Shown here piece after piece: positions 1-9,700 of a DNA stretch of 64,000 bases; position 1 is the stretch's first letter, and each line of letters starts with the position of its first letter. The notes beneath the pieces were generated by a model. It saw nothing but the letters and a program-made list of their open reading frames with translations, did not search any database and was not told where the DNA came from. The DNA lies in contig LNDP01000023.1 in assembly GCA_001464665.1 (NCBI GenBank), positions 62,001 to 126,000 of the forward strand, in the 5' to 3' direction. The DNA is from Acidobacteria bacterium Ga0074141 (GTDB lineage: Bacteria > Acidobacteriota > Blastocatellia > Pyrinomonadales > Pyrinomonadaceae). Position numbers and translations under genes: made by a program.

Positions 1-112
1 TCCGCTTATGGTCCTTGGTCAGGAGCCATGACTTAAGCGAATAGCCATTCGTGAGGTAGCTGTCCTTCGGTTCGCGCATCAGCGAAGGATTAAAACCGTC
101 TGCGTTCTGCAT
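1..112 (-). CDS. coxA: Cytochrome c oxidase subunit I, N-terminal fragment
   Basis: Only the first 37 codons lie in the window; the gene runs off its left edge. The reading starts MQNADG and ends in SWLLTKDHKR, the conserved segment before the first membrane helix of haem-copper oxidase subunit I. The ATG at 112 is two bases after the coxB stop, so translation is probably coupled and the oxidase genes close the ACIII operon. In the family this subunit holds haem a and the haem a3-CuB site where O2 is reduced. Identity rests on a short but characteristic N-terminus and on position after coxB. Confidence 0.8.
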   Translation of the reverse strand, partial: MQNADGFNPSLMREPKDSYLTNGYSLKSWLLTKDHKR

Positions 113-114
113 AT

Positions 115-1146
115 TTATCTACCACCTTGATTACTGTTTGAGCCCATGTTGTTAGCCGGGGCCGGTGCAGGGGCGGCCGGGGCACTCGGCGCAGTTGCCG
201 AGGCATCGACGCCGCTCAGCGACTTGATGTAAGCCACGAGCGATATTAGCTGCTCCTCGGTCACCTGGCCCTTGAAGGTCGGCATTATCGGCTGATAGCC
301 CTCAACGACCTGCGAGCTCGGGTTCAATATCGAGTTCCTGAGGTACTCGTCGTCAACGATCGTGGAGCTGCCGCCGACGAACTTGACCTCTTTACCGTAA
401 ATATTTTCAAGCACCGCACCACGCTGTCCGCTTCCGCCTGCGTGGCACGAGGCACATCCAAGTTTGTTCTCAAAAAGATCGCGGCCTTGTTCGACCGGTG
501 TAAGATTCGAGGCATTGCCCTGGAGCCAGCTCTCGAAATCGTTCTGCTCCATTACGACGACGGAGCCGATCATTCCAGAGTGATTCAGGCCGCAGTATTC
601 AGCACAAAAGAGGTGATACGTGCCGGGCTTTGTGGCTTCGAACCAAAGATAGGTATAGCGGCCCGGGACGACGTCCGCCTTTGTGCGGAATGCCGGGATC
701 GAGAAATCATGGAGTACGTCCTCGGTCGTCATCGTCAGCTTGACCTTGGTATTGACCGGAACGTGGAGCTCATTTATCTCACGCTGCCCGGTTTCGTGCT
801 GGATCTTCCACATCCACTGTTTGCCGACAACGTAAACCTGCATCGCGTCTTCCGGCATACGGTACTGTGTGTAATAAACAACGGCACCGCCGAGGAAGAT
901 TGTCATCGAGATGACGAAAGGGATGATGGACCAGACCGTCTCGAGCACGATAGAGCCATGGATCTCATCGGGTGTCGCAAATTTCTCGCGTTCGCGGTAT
1001 CTGACGACGAACCAAAAGATGGCCGCAACGACCGGGATCATAAATGCGACACTTATCCCGATCAGATAAAAATAGAGAGCATCGACCTGCCACGAAAATG
1101 ACGAGGCACTCTCAGGAAATAATGGTATCCACGAATCCGTCTGCAT
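115..1146 (-). CDS. coxB: Cytochrome c oxidase subunit II with fused cytochrome c domain
   Basis: This 343-aa protein is the electron-entry subunit of the terminal oxidase. Two N-terminal membrane helices (about residues 25-50 and 70-95) precede a cupredoxin domain. The CuA ligands are visible in CAEYCGLNHSGM near residue 180. A C-terminal c-type cytochrome domain follows with a CASCH haem site near residue 232 and a downstream Met (PIMPTF) as likely axial ligand, so this is the caa3-type layout. The last 30 residues are an Ala/Pro/Asn-rich tail. It lies between the SCO copper chaperone gene, which probably serves CuA, and coxA. Start is ATG with AAGGA upstream at long spacing. Confidence 0.93.
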   Translation of the reverse strand: MQTDSWIPLFPESASSFSWQVDALYFYLIGISVAFMIPVVAAIFWFVVRYREREKFATPDEIHGSIVLETVWSIIPFVISMTIFLGGAVVYYTQYRMPEDAMQVYVVGKQWMWKIQHETGQREINELHVPVNTKVKLTMTTEDVLHDFSIPAFRTKADVVPGRYTYLWFEATKPGTYHLFCAEYCGLNHSGMIGSVVVMEQNDFESWLQGNASNLTPVEQGRDLFENKLGCASCHAGGSGQRGAVLENIYGKEVKFVGGSSTIVDDEYLRNSILNPSSQVVEGYQPIMPTFKGQVTEEQLISLVAYIKSLSGVDASATAPSAPAAPAPAPANNMGSNSNQGGR

Positions 1147-1168
1147 ATAAAAACCGTTGTCCTTATGC

Positions 1169-1189
1169 GACGGGCTATTTCAGCCCGTC
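1169..1189 (-). promoter_or_regulatory. Hairpin spanning the SCO gene stop codon
   Basis: GACGGGCT and AGCCCGTC form a perfect 8-bp stem around a 5-base loop. On the minus strand the stem includes the stop codon of the SCO gene and lies about 20 bases before the coxB start. No U-tract follows, so it is not a normal intrinsic terminator. It may act as an mRNA processing or stability boundary between chaperone and oxidase genes; that role is inferred. Confidence 0.4.
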
Positions 1190-2107
1190 CGACTTCCGTT
1201 TATTTCTCCGCCAGAAGACAAATCCCATCGCCGCCATTCCAAGCAGGGTGGCGACCGCGGCGCCTCGCATAAGCCGCAGGACAGCGAGGCCATACTTACC
1301 CGTTGAGGGGTCGTAGTGAAAACAATAAAGCAAAAGCTGATCTGTAACTCCGCCGACCTTGTTCTCGGCCGATTCGACGAGGCCGAGCCGGACGTCACGC
1401 GGAGCATAATCGATGCCGTAAAAATACTTTGAAAGCACGCCTTGCGGGGTTGCGATCATGATCGCACTCGCATGGGCGAATTGCTCCGAAGCTTCGTCCC
1501 ATTCATAGGTGAACCCGGCGGCATTCGTTACCGCATCGATCGAGGCCTGATCGCCGGTCAGGAAATGCCAGCCCTGCTCGGTTCCCGGCCTGCCGTAGCG
1601 TTCCATATAGGACGCTTTCTTGTTCTTGGCAAGATCGGGCTTATCAAATTCTCGGGCGTCAAAGCTAATGGCGACGACGTCAAAGTCCTTGCCCGCATCG
1701 AGCGAGATGCCTTTGAGTGAACCGGTCAGCCCGTTGAGCACCTGATTGCACAGCATCGGGCAATCGTAATAAACGAGCGTTACGATGACCGGGCGGCCGC
1801 TCTTGAAGTAATCACCGAGAGCGACCATGTTGCCGTTCTCGTCCTTGAACCTGGTTTCGAGCGGCAAGGGCTCGCCGAGCTTTTGCTCGATCCCGACCTT
1901 CTTAAGCGGGTCAGGGATGCCGTTGGCCGTCGTCTGTGCCGGGTCGTACTTCCGCGGCGAATAGAGCGGCGAGTTGTAATGCTCGTTCTTTTGGCCCGCT
2001 GCCGTAAACACCCCGGCGAAAACAATGCAAAGCAAGAGCATCGGCCAAACCGCGTGCCTCACTACTTCACTCTTTTGCATTTGCTTGAACACTTTCTTGA
2101 ACCTCAT
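1175..2107 (-). CDS. SCO1/SenC family copper chaperone
   Basis: SCO proteins deliver copper to the CuA centre of oxidase subunit II or keep its cysteines reduced. This 310-aa protein has an N-terminal signal/anchor (about residues 18-38), a thioredoxin-like fold with the copper motif CPMLC near residue 117 (in YYDCPMLCNQ), and the expected distal His in EQFAHASA near residue 211. A C-terminal hydrophobic segment (VATLLGMAAMGFVFW) followed by Arg/Lys is an extra anchor lacking in the simplest SCO proteins. It lies directly upstream of coxB. The start is ATG without a clear ribosome site; Met10 is an alternative. Confidence 0.9.
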   Translation of the reverse strand: MRFKKVFKQMQKSEVVRHAVWPMLLLCIVFAGVFTAAGQKNEHYNSPLYSPRKYDPAQTTANGIPDPLKKVGIEQKLGEPLPLETRFKDENGNMVALGDYFKSGRPVIVTLVYYDCPMLCNQVLNGLTGSLKGISLDAGKDFDVVAISFDAREFDKPDLAKNKKASYMERYGRPGTEQGWHFLTGDQASIDAVTNAAGFTYEWDEASEQFAHASAIMIATPQGVLSKYFYGIDYAPRDVRLGLVESAENKVGGVTDQLLLYCFHYDPSTGKYGLAVLRLMRGAAVATLLGMAAMGFVFWRRNKRKSDGLK

Positions 2108-2125
2108 TGCCCGCGGCTTGCGGGA

Positions 2126-2665
2126 CTATTTGTAATTGCCACCGGCAACGCGGCCGGCACTTGCATCAGTAAAATACTGCCGCGACCTTTCGGCAAGCTT
2201 TTCGGCTTCCGGGCCCTGCTTTGCCTTGAGTCCGCTGCTGAGAACGACCTTTTTCGCCTGTTCGATCGGCATCGAGATCACGGCCCCGGTCTCTGGATGC
2301 TTGGCCCCTTCCTTCCAAAGGACCTTCCACTGCTTCTCAAGCTCCCAATACTCGGCCTGCGGCGGCGTCAATTCGAGATTCACTCGGCCGTTCGGCCCAT
2401 CGACGCCAAACCCCGGAGCTCCCTGCAGCCGTGGCTCGGCAGGCAGCCGTTCCTTCTCCGTTAACCGCATCGGATTGTCCGAGGCTTGGGCCTCGGCCGA
2501 GTACGATTCGAGCACATAAAGCAGTGCCCACATCAACCCGAACGTGATCACGATCAGCAACAAAAGGCCGACGGCGAATCCGATGATGCCGCGAAGCTGG
2601 ATGTCGTTCTGCTCGTAACCGAGTTCGACATCGACCGCAAGATCGTCTTTAGCTGTGTGTGCCAT
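2126..2665 (-). CDS. Single-TM protein of the ACIII-oxidase operon, unknown function
   Basis: A 179-aa protein with a short acidic N-terminus, one strong membrane helix (about residues 28-52, GFAVGLLLLIVITFGLMWAL) and a soluble C-terminal part rich in charged residues. No haem, Cys or metal motif is visible. It sits between actF and the SCO gene, 21 bases after the actF stop, and reads as part of the same transcript. ACIII complexes of other phyla include a small single-helix subunit (ActG), so an accessory or oxidase-linking subunit is plausible. That is inference from position and topology; I do not recognise the sequence family. Confidence 0.7.
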   Translation of the reverse strand: MAHTAKDDLAVDVELGYEQNDIQLRGIIGFAVGLLLLIVITFGLMWALLYVLESYSAEAQASDNPMRLTEKERLPAEPRLQGAPGFGVDGPNGRVNLELTPPQAEYWELEKQWKVLWKEGAKHPETGAVISMPIEQAKKVVLSSGLKAKQGPEAEKLAERSRQYFTDASAGRVAGGNYK

Positions 2666-2686
2666 AACAAAAAAATACTTCGAAAA

Positions 2687-3904
2687 CTAATGCCCCTTGC
2701 CGTGATCTATCGCCCGCTGCAGGAACGGATCCATGATCGGCATGATCGGCCGCTTCGCATACTGATAGAAAAAGAACGCCATCCAGAAACCGCCGACCGC
2801 GATCGGGGCGACGATGTCCATCCAGCTAAAGCTCTCAAGCAGCGGAAGCCCCTTGCCGTGCGTTTCGATACGCGGCGTCGGGCCGATCAGGAAATACATA
2901 TCGACAAGCCGCATCACGAGAATAAAACCTGCCATCGAGGCGAGCAGTTTCGCTTTCCGCTTAAAGTCCTGCTGAAGCAAGATGAGGAACGGGAACGCAA
3001 AATGGAAAAGGAGCAAACCGCCTGCGATCCACTGCCATCCGCCATCAAACCGGAAGATGTAGTAGCCCGTCTCTTCCGGGATGTTGCCGGACCAGATGAT
3101 CAGGAACTGCGAGAAATTGAAGTACGTCCAGACCATCGTAAAGGCAAGCATCAGCTTGCCGAGGTCGTGGAAGTGCCGCTTATCGAGCACGCGATTCATC
3201 GGAGCCTTGTCCGATAGGAGGGCGAGCAAGGCGACGGAAAAACTAAATATCGCAAGAGCCCAGCCGGCGACAAAAAGGAACCCCCAAATGGTCGAGAACC
3301 AGTGCGGCTCGAGCATCATGACCCAGTCGACGGTCGCAAACGTGACAACGAGCACGTAGATCACCATCGTCGGGCCGGAGAAAGCCGTCGCGCGCCCGAG
3401 CCATCTCGCCGCTTCTTCGTGGTCCTTAGAAGCGTCCTGTGCGGCCGACCACTTGTTGAGCGGATAGACCATCGCGGCAAAGAAGATGAAATAAACGACG
3501 GAACGCAGGATCCAGCTCTCGGTCGTCATGAACCAGCCGCGGTGCACCATTGCATAGTCATCGGCCGGCAGGTGTGTCCACTCGTAAAGATACGTGAGGC
3601 CAAAAAGTATCGGCAAAAAGACCACAAAGATCAGGGGCAAAGTACGGGAGGCCGCCTCTACGATCCTGCGGATAACTACGCCCCAGGCACCGCCGGTCAG
3701 GTACTGAAGCATCAGCACGCCGATCGAGCCGAGCCCGAGCCCGCTCCAAAAGATAAAGCCGAGCAACCAAGACCGAAGCCCCTGCTCAACATTGAAATAT
3801 GTTCCGATGGCCCATGCGATGAACGCGATGCCACCTGCCCCCAGAGCAATGCTCTGGTACTTCTTGATCTCGGCCGGTGCCTGATAATCGCCGTGTCCGT
3901 TCAT
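2687..3904 (-). CDS. actF: Alternative complex III subunit ActF (membrane quinol-oxidoreductase subunit)
   Basis: A 405-aa polytopic protein with about ten hydrophobic segments, for example IALGAGGIAFIAWAIGTYF and VIYVLVVTFATVDWVMML, and the C-terminal YAKRPIMPIMDP region common to ActF proteins. ActF is related to ActC and forms part of the membrane arm of ACIII, which oxidises menaquinol and passes electrons to a cytochrome c or an oxidase. The ATG overlaps the actE stop by one base (TAATG), so translation is coupled. Its place after actE matches the standard act gene order. Confidence 0.88.
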   Translation of the reverse strand: MNGHGDYQAPAEIKKYQSIALGAGGIAFIAWAIGTYFNVEQGLRSWLLGFIFWSGLGLGSIGVLMLQYLTGGAWGVVIRRIVEAASRTLPLIFVVFLPILFGLTYLYEWTHLPADDYAMVHRGWFMTTESWILRSVVYFIFFAAMVYPLNKWSAAQDASKDHEEAARWLGRATAFSGPTMVIYVLVVTFATVDWVMMLEPHWFSTIWGFLFVAGWALAIFSFSVALLALLSDKAPMNRVLDKRHFHDLGKLMLAFTMVWTYFNFSQFLIIWSGNIPEETGYYIFRFDGGWQWIAGGLLLFHFAFPFLILLQQDFKRKAKLLASMAGFILVMRLVDMYFLIGPTPRIETHGKGLPLLESFSWMDIVAPIAVGGFWMAFFFYQYAKRPIMPIMDPFLQRAIDHGKGH

Positions 3905-4626
3905 TAATTGGCACCTCCGTTCGGCCGGCCGGCCGGGCTTGCGGCCGGCGCCGGTGTTACTGTTGCCGCGGGCTGAGCTCCCGAGTTCATTCTCATTATC
4001 TGTTCAGGATTCTGGCTTGCCTGGAGCGTCCGAATGTATGCCACGATCGCCCAGCGGTCGGCAACCGGGATCATTGCCTTCTGGCCGGTCATTCGCCCCC
4101 AGCCGTTTGAGATCACGTCAAAGAAGTGCCCGACCGGAGCATTCCGCAAACGGTCGTCATGGTATGACGGCGGCCGGACGAATCCGCGGCGGACGATCAT
4201 GCCGTCACCGGCACCGACCGGGCCGTGGCAAACGATGCAGTTTATCTTGTAACGCTCTTCGCCGCGGTCGATCAACTCTTTCGTGACCGGGATCGGGAAC
4301 TCGTCGATCGCATTCGGAAAGCTCGTCACGACCGTGTTGCCGCTGGCATCGGTCGAAGACTGCGCCTGTGCGTTCGGGTCCGGATTGTCGATCTTGCCGG
4401 TGTAAAATGCCTTGTCCTCTTTGAGCAAACCGCGGGCGACAGTTCCCTCGACCATATCGCGTGAAGCTCGCCCATCGGCAAAGAAATCGCTCTTCTTATA
4501 GGCCTTGTAACGCGGCTGGTCCTGCATATCGAACCGGACTCCGCAGCCGGAGGCGACGATAGCCATCACGAAAAGGCCGACGAGGAAAATCGTGCGACGC
4601 GGTGAAGCAGGATTATTCTTCAACAT
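3904..4626 (-). CDS. actE: Alternative complex III subunit ActE (monohaem cytochrome c lipoprotein)
   Basis: A 240-aa lipoprotein: signal FLVGLFVMAIVASGC with the lipobox Cys near residue 29, then a class I cytochrome c domain with CIVCH and a distal Met region (TGQKAMIPVADRWAIVAYIR). ActE is the monohaem electron-exit subunit of ACIII. The frame is open upstream to 4803, but the ATG at 4626 is preferred: AGGAGGTG lies just before it, and the upstream codons lie inside actD and read as Arg/Cys-rich non-protein. The true start overlaps actD by 14 bases. The C-terminus is an Ala/Pro/Thr-rich tail. Confidence 0.92.
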   Translation of the reverse strand: MLKNNPASPRRTIFLVGLFVMAIVASGCGVRFDMQDQPRYKAYKKSDFFADGRASRDMVEGTVARGLLKEDKAFYTGKIDNPDPNAQAQSSTDASGNTVVTSFPNAIDEFPIPVTKELIDRGEERYKINCIVCHGPVGAGDGMIVRRGFVRPPSYHDDRLRNAPVGHFFDVISNGWGRMTGQKAMIPVADRWAIVAYIRTLQASQNPEQIMRMNSGAQPAATVTPAPAASPAGRPNGGAN

Positions 4627-5146
4627 CGAACACCTCCTGCGGCTTAAGTTCGCCAAGAAAAGCCTTGGTCTCTTCATAATCGTATTTCGCATCGGCCGCC
4701 TCGACCAGCAGAAAGAACTTCTCACGCGAAGCAAGAGCGAACCGCGGCACATTAAATACCGGATGGTACGGCCTCGGCAATCCATTGAGAAAAAGCATTC
4801 CAAAAACCGCTGTAAAGCCCGCGAGCAGGATCGTCAGCTCGTAGGAAGCCGGAACGAATGCCGGCCAGCTTAAGAACGGCCGGCCGCCGACGTTCAGCGG
4901 ATAGTCGATATAGTGCACGAACACTTGCATACCGATGCCGAGCAAAAGTCCACCCAATCCGCCAAAAAACACCAGCAACGGAAGAATGCTCCGCTTGATG
5001 CCCAACGCCTCGTCGATCTCGTGAAGCGGAAAAGGCGAAAAGGCGTCGGTCTTGGTGTACCCGGCCTCGCGCACTCGATTTGCCGCATCGACCAGATCGG
5101 TCGCGGTATCGAATTCAGCCATTAAGCCGTACAGTTTCTTCTGCAT
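4613..5146 (-). CDS. actD: Alternative complex III subunit ActD (DUF3341)
   Basis: A 177-aa protein that opens KKLYGLMAEFDTATDLVDAA, the usual ActD start, with a small soluble domain and then two membrane helices (about residues 55-80 and 105-125) that flank the conserved NVGGRPFLSWPAFVPASYE segment. ActD lines the membrane arm beside ActC in known ACIII structures. It lies 19 bases after actC and overlaps the start of actE, in the canonical position. Confidence 0.9.
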   Translation of the reverse strand: MQKKLYGLMAEFDTATDLVDAANRVREAGYTKTDAFSPFPLHEIDEALGIKRSILPLLVFFGGLGGLLLGIGMQVFVHYIDYPLNVGGRPFLSWPAFVPASYELTILLAGFTAVFGMLFLNGLPRPYHPVFNVPRFALASREKFFLLVEAADAKYDYEETKAFLGELKPQEVFDVEE

Positions 5147-5165
5147 AACAATAAACCTGGCTCAG

Positions 5166-6626
5166 TTACTTTCCGCCGTCGCTGTTTGGCGGATCCGTTC
5201 GGTCGTAGGTCTCTTCGACGACGACCACATTCTCCTCAAAATCCTGATGGTGCCCGTGCACGTTCGCCTCCGGGAGCAGCGTTCTGACCTCAAAGATCGA
5301 GATGATCGGAACGAACCGGATGAACAGATAGAGCAGCGTGAAAAAGAATCCGATGGTGCCGACGAACATCGACCAATCGAAGACGGTCGGCGAATACATA
5401 GCCCATGACGAGGGCAGGAAGTCGCGGTTCAAGCTTGTAACGATGATCACAAACCGCTCAAGCCACATACCAACGCTGACGACCAGCGAGATCATGAACA
5501 GCCAGAAGGCGCTTTCCCTGAATTTCTTGAACCAAAGCAACTGGATCGACATACCGTTGCAGAGGATCAGCAGCCAATAGGACCACCAGTACGGGCCTTC
5601 CCAGATGCGGTTCTTCATCATGAACCATTCATATTGGGAAGCGCTGTACCACGCAAAGTATGCTTCCATCGCGTAGCCATAAACCACGATCAACCCGGTC
5701 GCGAGCATCACCTTGCCCATATAGGAAAGGTGGGTGTCCGTGATGAAATCCTTCATGTTGTAAAGGATCCGGAGAGGAATAACGAGGATCAAAACCATCG
5801 CAAAGCCAGCAAAGATGGCACCTGCGACGAAGTAAGGAGGGAAGATGGTCGCGTGCCAGCCCGGTATTTGCGAAACAGCGAAGTCGAAGGACACGATCGA
5901 GTGGACCGATAGCACCAGCGGTGTCGAAAGTCCGGCAAGCAGGAGATAAGCTATCTCATAGCGATGCCAATGGCGTGCACTTCCTCGCCAGCCCCAGGAA
6001 AGCAGGCCGTAAACTGCCTTAAAGAACTTATTTTTTGCCCGGTCGCGAAGCGTCGCAAAGTCCGGGATCAGGCCAACGTACCAGAAAAGCAGCGAGATCG
6101 TCGCATAGGTCGAGACGGCAAAGACGTCCCAGATGAGCGGCGAGCGAAACTGCGGCCAGATGCCCATCGTGTTCGGGTACGGGAAAAGCCAGTAAGCCGC
6201 AAGCCACGGACGGCCGGTGTGCAAGAGCGGGAACATCGCGGCGCAGGCCACGGCGAAGAGCGTCATCGCCTCCGCAAAACGGTTGATCGAGGTCCGCCAC
6301 TTCTGATTAAGCAGCAAAAGGATCGCCGAAATGAGCGTTCCGGCGTGGCCGATGCCGATCCACCAAACAAAGTTGATGATGTCGAACGCCCAGCCGACCG
6401 GTTGGTTGTTGCCCCAGATGCCGATACCGCGGGCGAGCAGCACCACGACCGAGAACAAGAGAAGCTGTGCGACGATGAACGAGATCGCAAAACCGATGTA
6501 CCAATGGAACGGCGTTCTCCGCTTTAGCGAAAGGTCGCCGATCTTGTCGGATACGGTCCCGAACGAATGGTCGCCCTCCACCATTGGAGGATAGATCCTT
6601 TCTTGTATTTCTTTGATGTCTGACAT
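5166..6626 (-). CDS. actC: Alternative complex III subunit ActC (NrfD/PsrC-like)
   Basis: A 486-aa integral membrane protein of the NrfD/polysulfide reductase C superfamily with about ten helices. Conserved pieces include the N-terminal TPFHWYIGFAISF, GIGHAGTLISAILLLLNQKW (quinol-site His region) and MWLERFVIIVTSLNRDFLPS. ActC binds the quinol substrate and connects to the iron-sulfur protein ActB. The C-terminus is a short charged cytoplasmic tail rich in Asp and Glu. It lies between actB and actD as expected. Confidence 0.92.
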   Translation of the reverse strand: MSDIKEIQERIYPPMVEGDHSFGTVSDKIGDLSLKRRTPFHWYIGFAISFIVAQLLLFSVVVLLARGIGIWGNNQPVGWAFDIINFVWWIGIGHAGTLISAILLLLNQKWRTSINRFAEAMTLFAVACAAMFPLLHTGRPWLAAYWLFPYPNTMGIWPQFRSPLIWDVFAVSTYATISLLFWYVGLIPDFATLRDRAKNKFFKAVYGLLSWGWRGSARHWHRYEIAYLLLAGLSTPLVLSVHSIVSFDFAVSQIPGWHATIFPPYFVAGAIFAGFAMVLILVIPLRILYNMKDFITDTHLSYMGKVMLATGLIVVYGYAMEAYFAWYSASQYEWFMMKNRIWEGPYWWSYWLLILCNGMSIQLLWFKKFRESAFWLFMISLVVSVGMWLERFVIIVTSLNRDFLPSSWAMYSPTVFDWSMFVGTIGFFFTLLYLFIRFVPIISIFEVRTLLPEANVHGHHQDFEENVVVVEETYDRTDPPNSDGGK

Positions 6627-6702
6627 ATCATTTCGGCCGCCGTCCGGCCCGAATCGATCATCCGGCCACTGGTCGAGTTGCCCCGCCAGCGGCCATCAAG
6701 TT

Positions 6703-9700
6703 TTAATGTCCGTCGTGGCCCTCTTCTTTTTTATCCGTTTCCGGTTTCATGTGTGAGACCTTTTTGATGGTCGGCTTCACATAGCCCGGCATCTCGGGGT
6801 TCGGGTTCTTGACATCCGGCAAATAGGTCGTCCGCGGCTGCGTATTCAACTCATTGAGAAGATTGTAGTTACGCGGATCGGCCTTGATCTTCGCGACCTT
6901 GCTGAGCGGGTCGTTCATATCGCCGAAGACTATCGCACCCGTCGGGCACACCGACTGGCAGGCCGTCAGGACCTCTCCATCGCGGACTCGGCGTCCTTCC
7001 TTCTCTGCCTCGATACGTGCTTCGGAGATACGCTGAGTGCAGTACGTGCACTTTTCCATCACGCCGCGGCTTCGGATCGAGACCTCGGGGTTTCGCATAA
7101 GCTTGTATTGCGGCGTATCCCAATCCTGATACAGGAAGAAGTTGAACCGGCGAACCTTGTACGGGCAGTTATTTGAGCAATACCGCGTACCGACACAGCG
7201 GTTATATACCATGTCGTTGAGGCCTTCCGGATTATGAACGGTTGCCGTCACAGGGCAAACGACCTCGCACGGGGCCATCTCACACTGCATACACAGCACG
7301 GGTTGGAAGTGTGGGCCTTCGGGCTTGTTGACGTCGCTGCCTCCGTAATAGGTATCGATACGCATCCAGTGCATCTCGCGAGCACGAGCGACCTGTTCCT
7401 TTCCGACGACCGGGATGTTATTTTCCGATTGGCAGGCCAGCACGCAGGCGTTGCAACCGACGCAGGAACTGAGGTCGATCGACATCGCCCACTTGTGGTT
7501 CTCGGCGTACCATTTGTCGTATTCGGGCGTGTTGTACATCGACTTCGATTTGAAGTCGTCCTGTTTGCCCTTTGTGACGTGCTCCTCGTAATGATTAACG
7601 TCCCAAACCCGGAGAAGGTCGCGGCCTTCCATATTGAAGTGGATCTGGGCCGAGGCAATGGTCGTCTTTTCGGCCGTCTTCAAAATATCGCCGAAGCCGA
7701 ACGTCATCGCATCGGAACGCTGCACCTGAAAGGCATTGTAACCAAGGCCGGTTCCAACATTTCCGGCTCGCGTTCGGCCGTAGCCCATGTAGATCGTAAT
7801 AACGTCATCGGGCTGCCCCGGAGCGATCCACATCGGAACGCCGTCAAGCTCTTGCCCCTGATAGGTCAGCTTGACCACGTCCGAAAACATATTGTTGCCG
7901 TGGCTGTTGATAAAGGCAGTGGGCCGTTCGCCGCCGGAGATCTCTCGCGGATCGTTCGAGCGGTTGATGCCAAGCCGTGCTGCGGTCGCCGGGCTGATCA
8001 GACCGACGTTGTCCCATGTGATCTTGGTCAGCGGGTTCGGCAATTCCTGCATCCAACCGTTGTTGGCAAAGCGCCCGTCGTAAATGGTCGGATCAGGCAA
8101 GATCGTGATCTCAAGCGGCCCGCTGCCTGTGCTCGCGGGTGCCGGCTGGCTTAGAAACGCGGTATTCGCGGTGACCGTCCTGGCCGGATATGCACTATTT
8201 GCGAGAAAGCCATCATGAACCGCACGCCGCCAATTGTCCTCAAAGGTGCGAGGGGCAGATGTTGCTGCCGGAGTTGCTGCCGCCGTTGGCTGAGCAGTTG
8301 TATTCGCATTCGCGGCCGTGTTCGCGTTTGCCGCGACAGCTACCGGAACCGGTGCGGGTGCCGTGGCCCCGATGTTCTGCGTCTGCCAATATTCGCGTAC
8401 GATGTCGTAGTCTTTCTTTTCAAAGTTCTCGCGGAAGAAAAGCTGCGTCAGCTCGTGTACCGATTTTCCGCCATAGAGCGGCTCGATAAGCGGCTGGGTC
8501 ATCGTGACGGTGCCATCAAACGCACGGCCGTCGCTCCACATTTCAAGGAAATGCTTCTCCGGCACGTGCCAATGGCAGATCTCGGCGGTCTCATCAAAAT
8601 GCAGGCCGAGGTGCACACGCATCGGGACTTTTGTGTCTTGCGAACCTTCGGGAACAAATCGCTTGAGGTCGAGCTTGAGGTCGGCGGGTGTCGAATAAAC
8701 GGGATTTCCGCCCATCATCACCAGCATCTTCACTCGTCCGGCGTCGATGTCCGAAACCAGTTCGCGAAGCTGTTCGATCTGCGACCGTTCGGCGTTTGCT
8801 GCCAGCGGGTCGGTGTAAACGACAGTTTGGCCGACGTTGCCGAGGGCCGAGTTCATCGCATGAGCGATGGCGTGGACGGCCGGCGGTTGATTGTCGCCAA
8901 CAACCACGAGCGAACGCCCACGGAAGGCCGAAAGGTCTTTCGCCATGACGGCGATCCAATCCGCATTTTCCGTGTAGGTGCTGCTCGCACCGCCAACTCC
9001 GACCGCCGCGGCGATCGCTTTGGCAACCTCAACCATCTGGCTCGGCTTAACTGCAAGGCGGTGGTCGGCCTTTGCTCCAGTCAGCGTCATCGTCGTTTCG
9101 ATGGCATAGAGGCGGCTGATCTCTTTGTTCTCTTCGGAATAGCGGCGGGCCTTGGCAAAGTCCGCCATGTAGCGAACATTAGAGCCGGAAAATATGTCCG
9201 AATCGAGCGATAGGACACGCATTGCCCTTTCAAACCTGTAAACCGTGTTCACCGGCGAACCGAAGGCGAGCTTTGCTCCTTCGTGAGCATTGTCTTTATT
9301 GACCGCTTCGTATTGAACCCACTTCGCATTCGGAAGCTCGGTCTGAAGCTGCCGCATCTGCGCTTGCAGGGTCGGCGAGGTCACGGTCGGGGTCAGGAAG
9401 CGGATGCCCGCACCGCCGTCAGCACGACTTTCGTCGATCGAGCCACGCATCGCGGTGACAAAATTTTGCCAGGAGTTCGGGGCTCCGCGGTACATTACCT
9501 TCTGCGAGCGGTCCGGATCATACATGTCCAGGATCGCCGCCTGTGCGTAGATGTCCGTTGCCCCGAGGCTTGCGGGGTGCTGCGGATTGCCTTCGATCTT
9601 TATCGGCCGGCCCTCGAACGACTTGGCGAGCACGCCGGTCGCAACTCCGCCCATCGTCATTGCGGTCGCAAAAAAGAGCGGCTTGCCCGGTAGCATGTCC

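Noticed and set aside
4627-4803. N-terminal extension of ActE
   Set aside because: These codons lie inside actD and read Arg/Cys-rich; AGGAGGTG sits at the shorter start, which also gives a proper lipoprotein signal.
8215-9213. A 332-codon open frame on the plus strand opposite actB
   Set aside because: It is antisense to a well-supported ActB gene, has no recognisable domain and is Arg/His/Cys-rich as expected of a GC-biased shadow frame.
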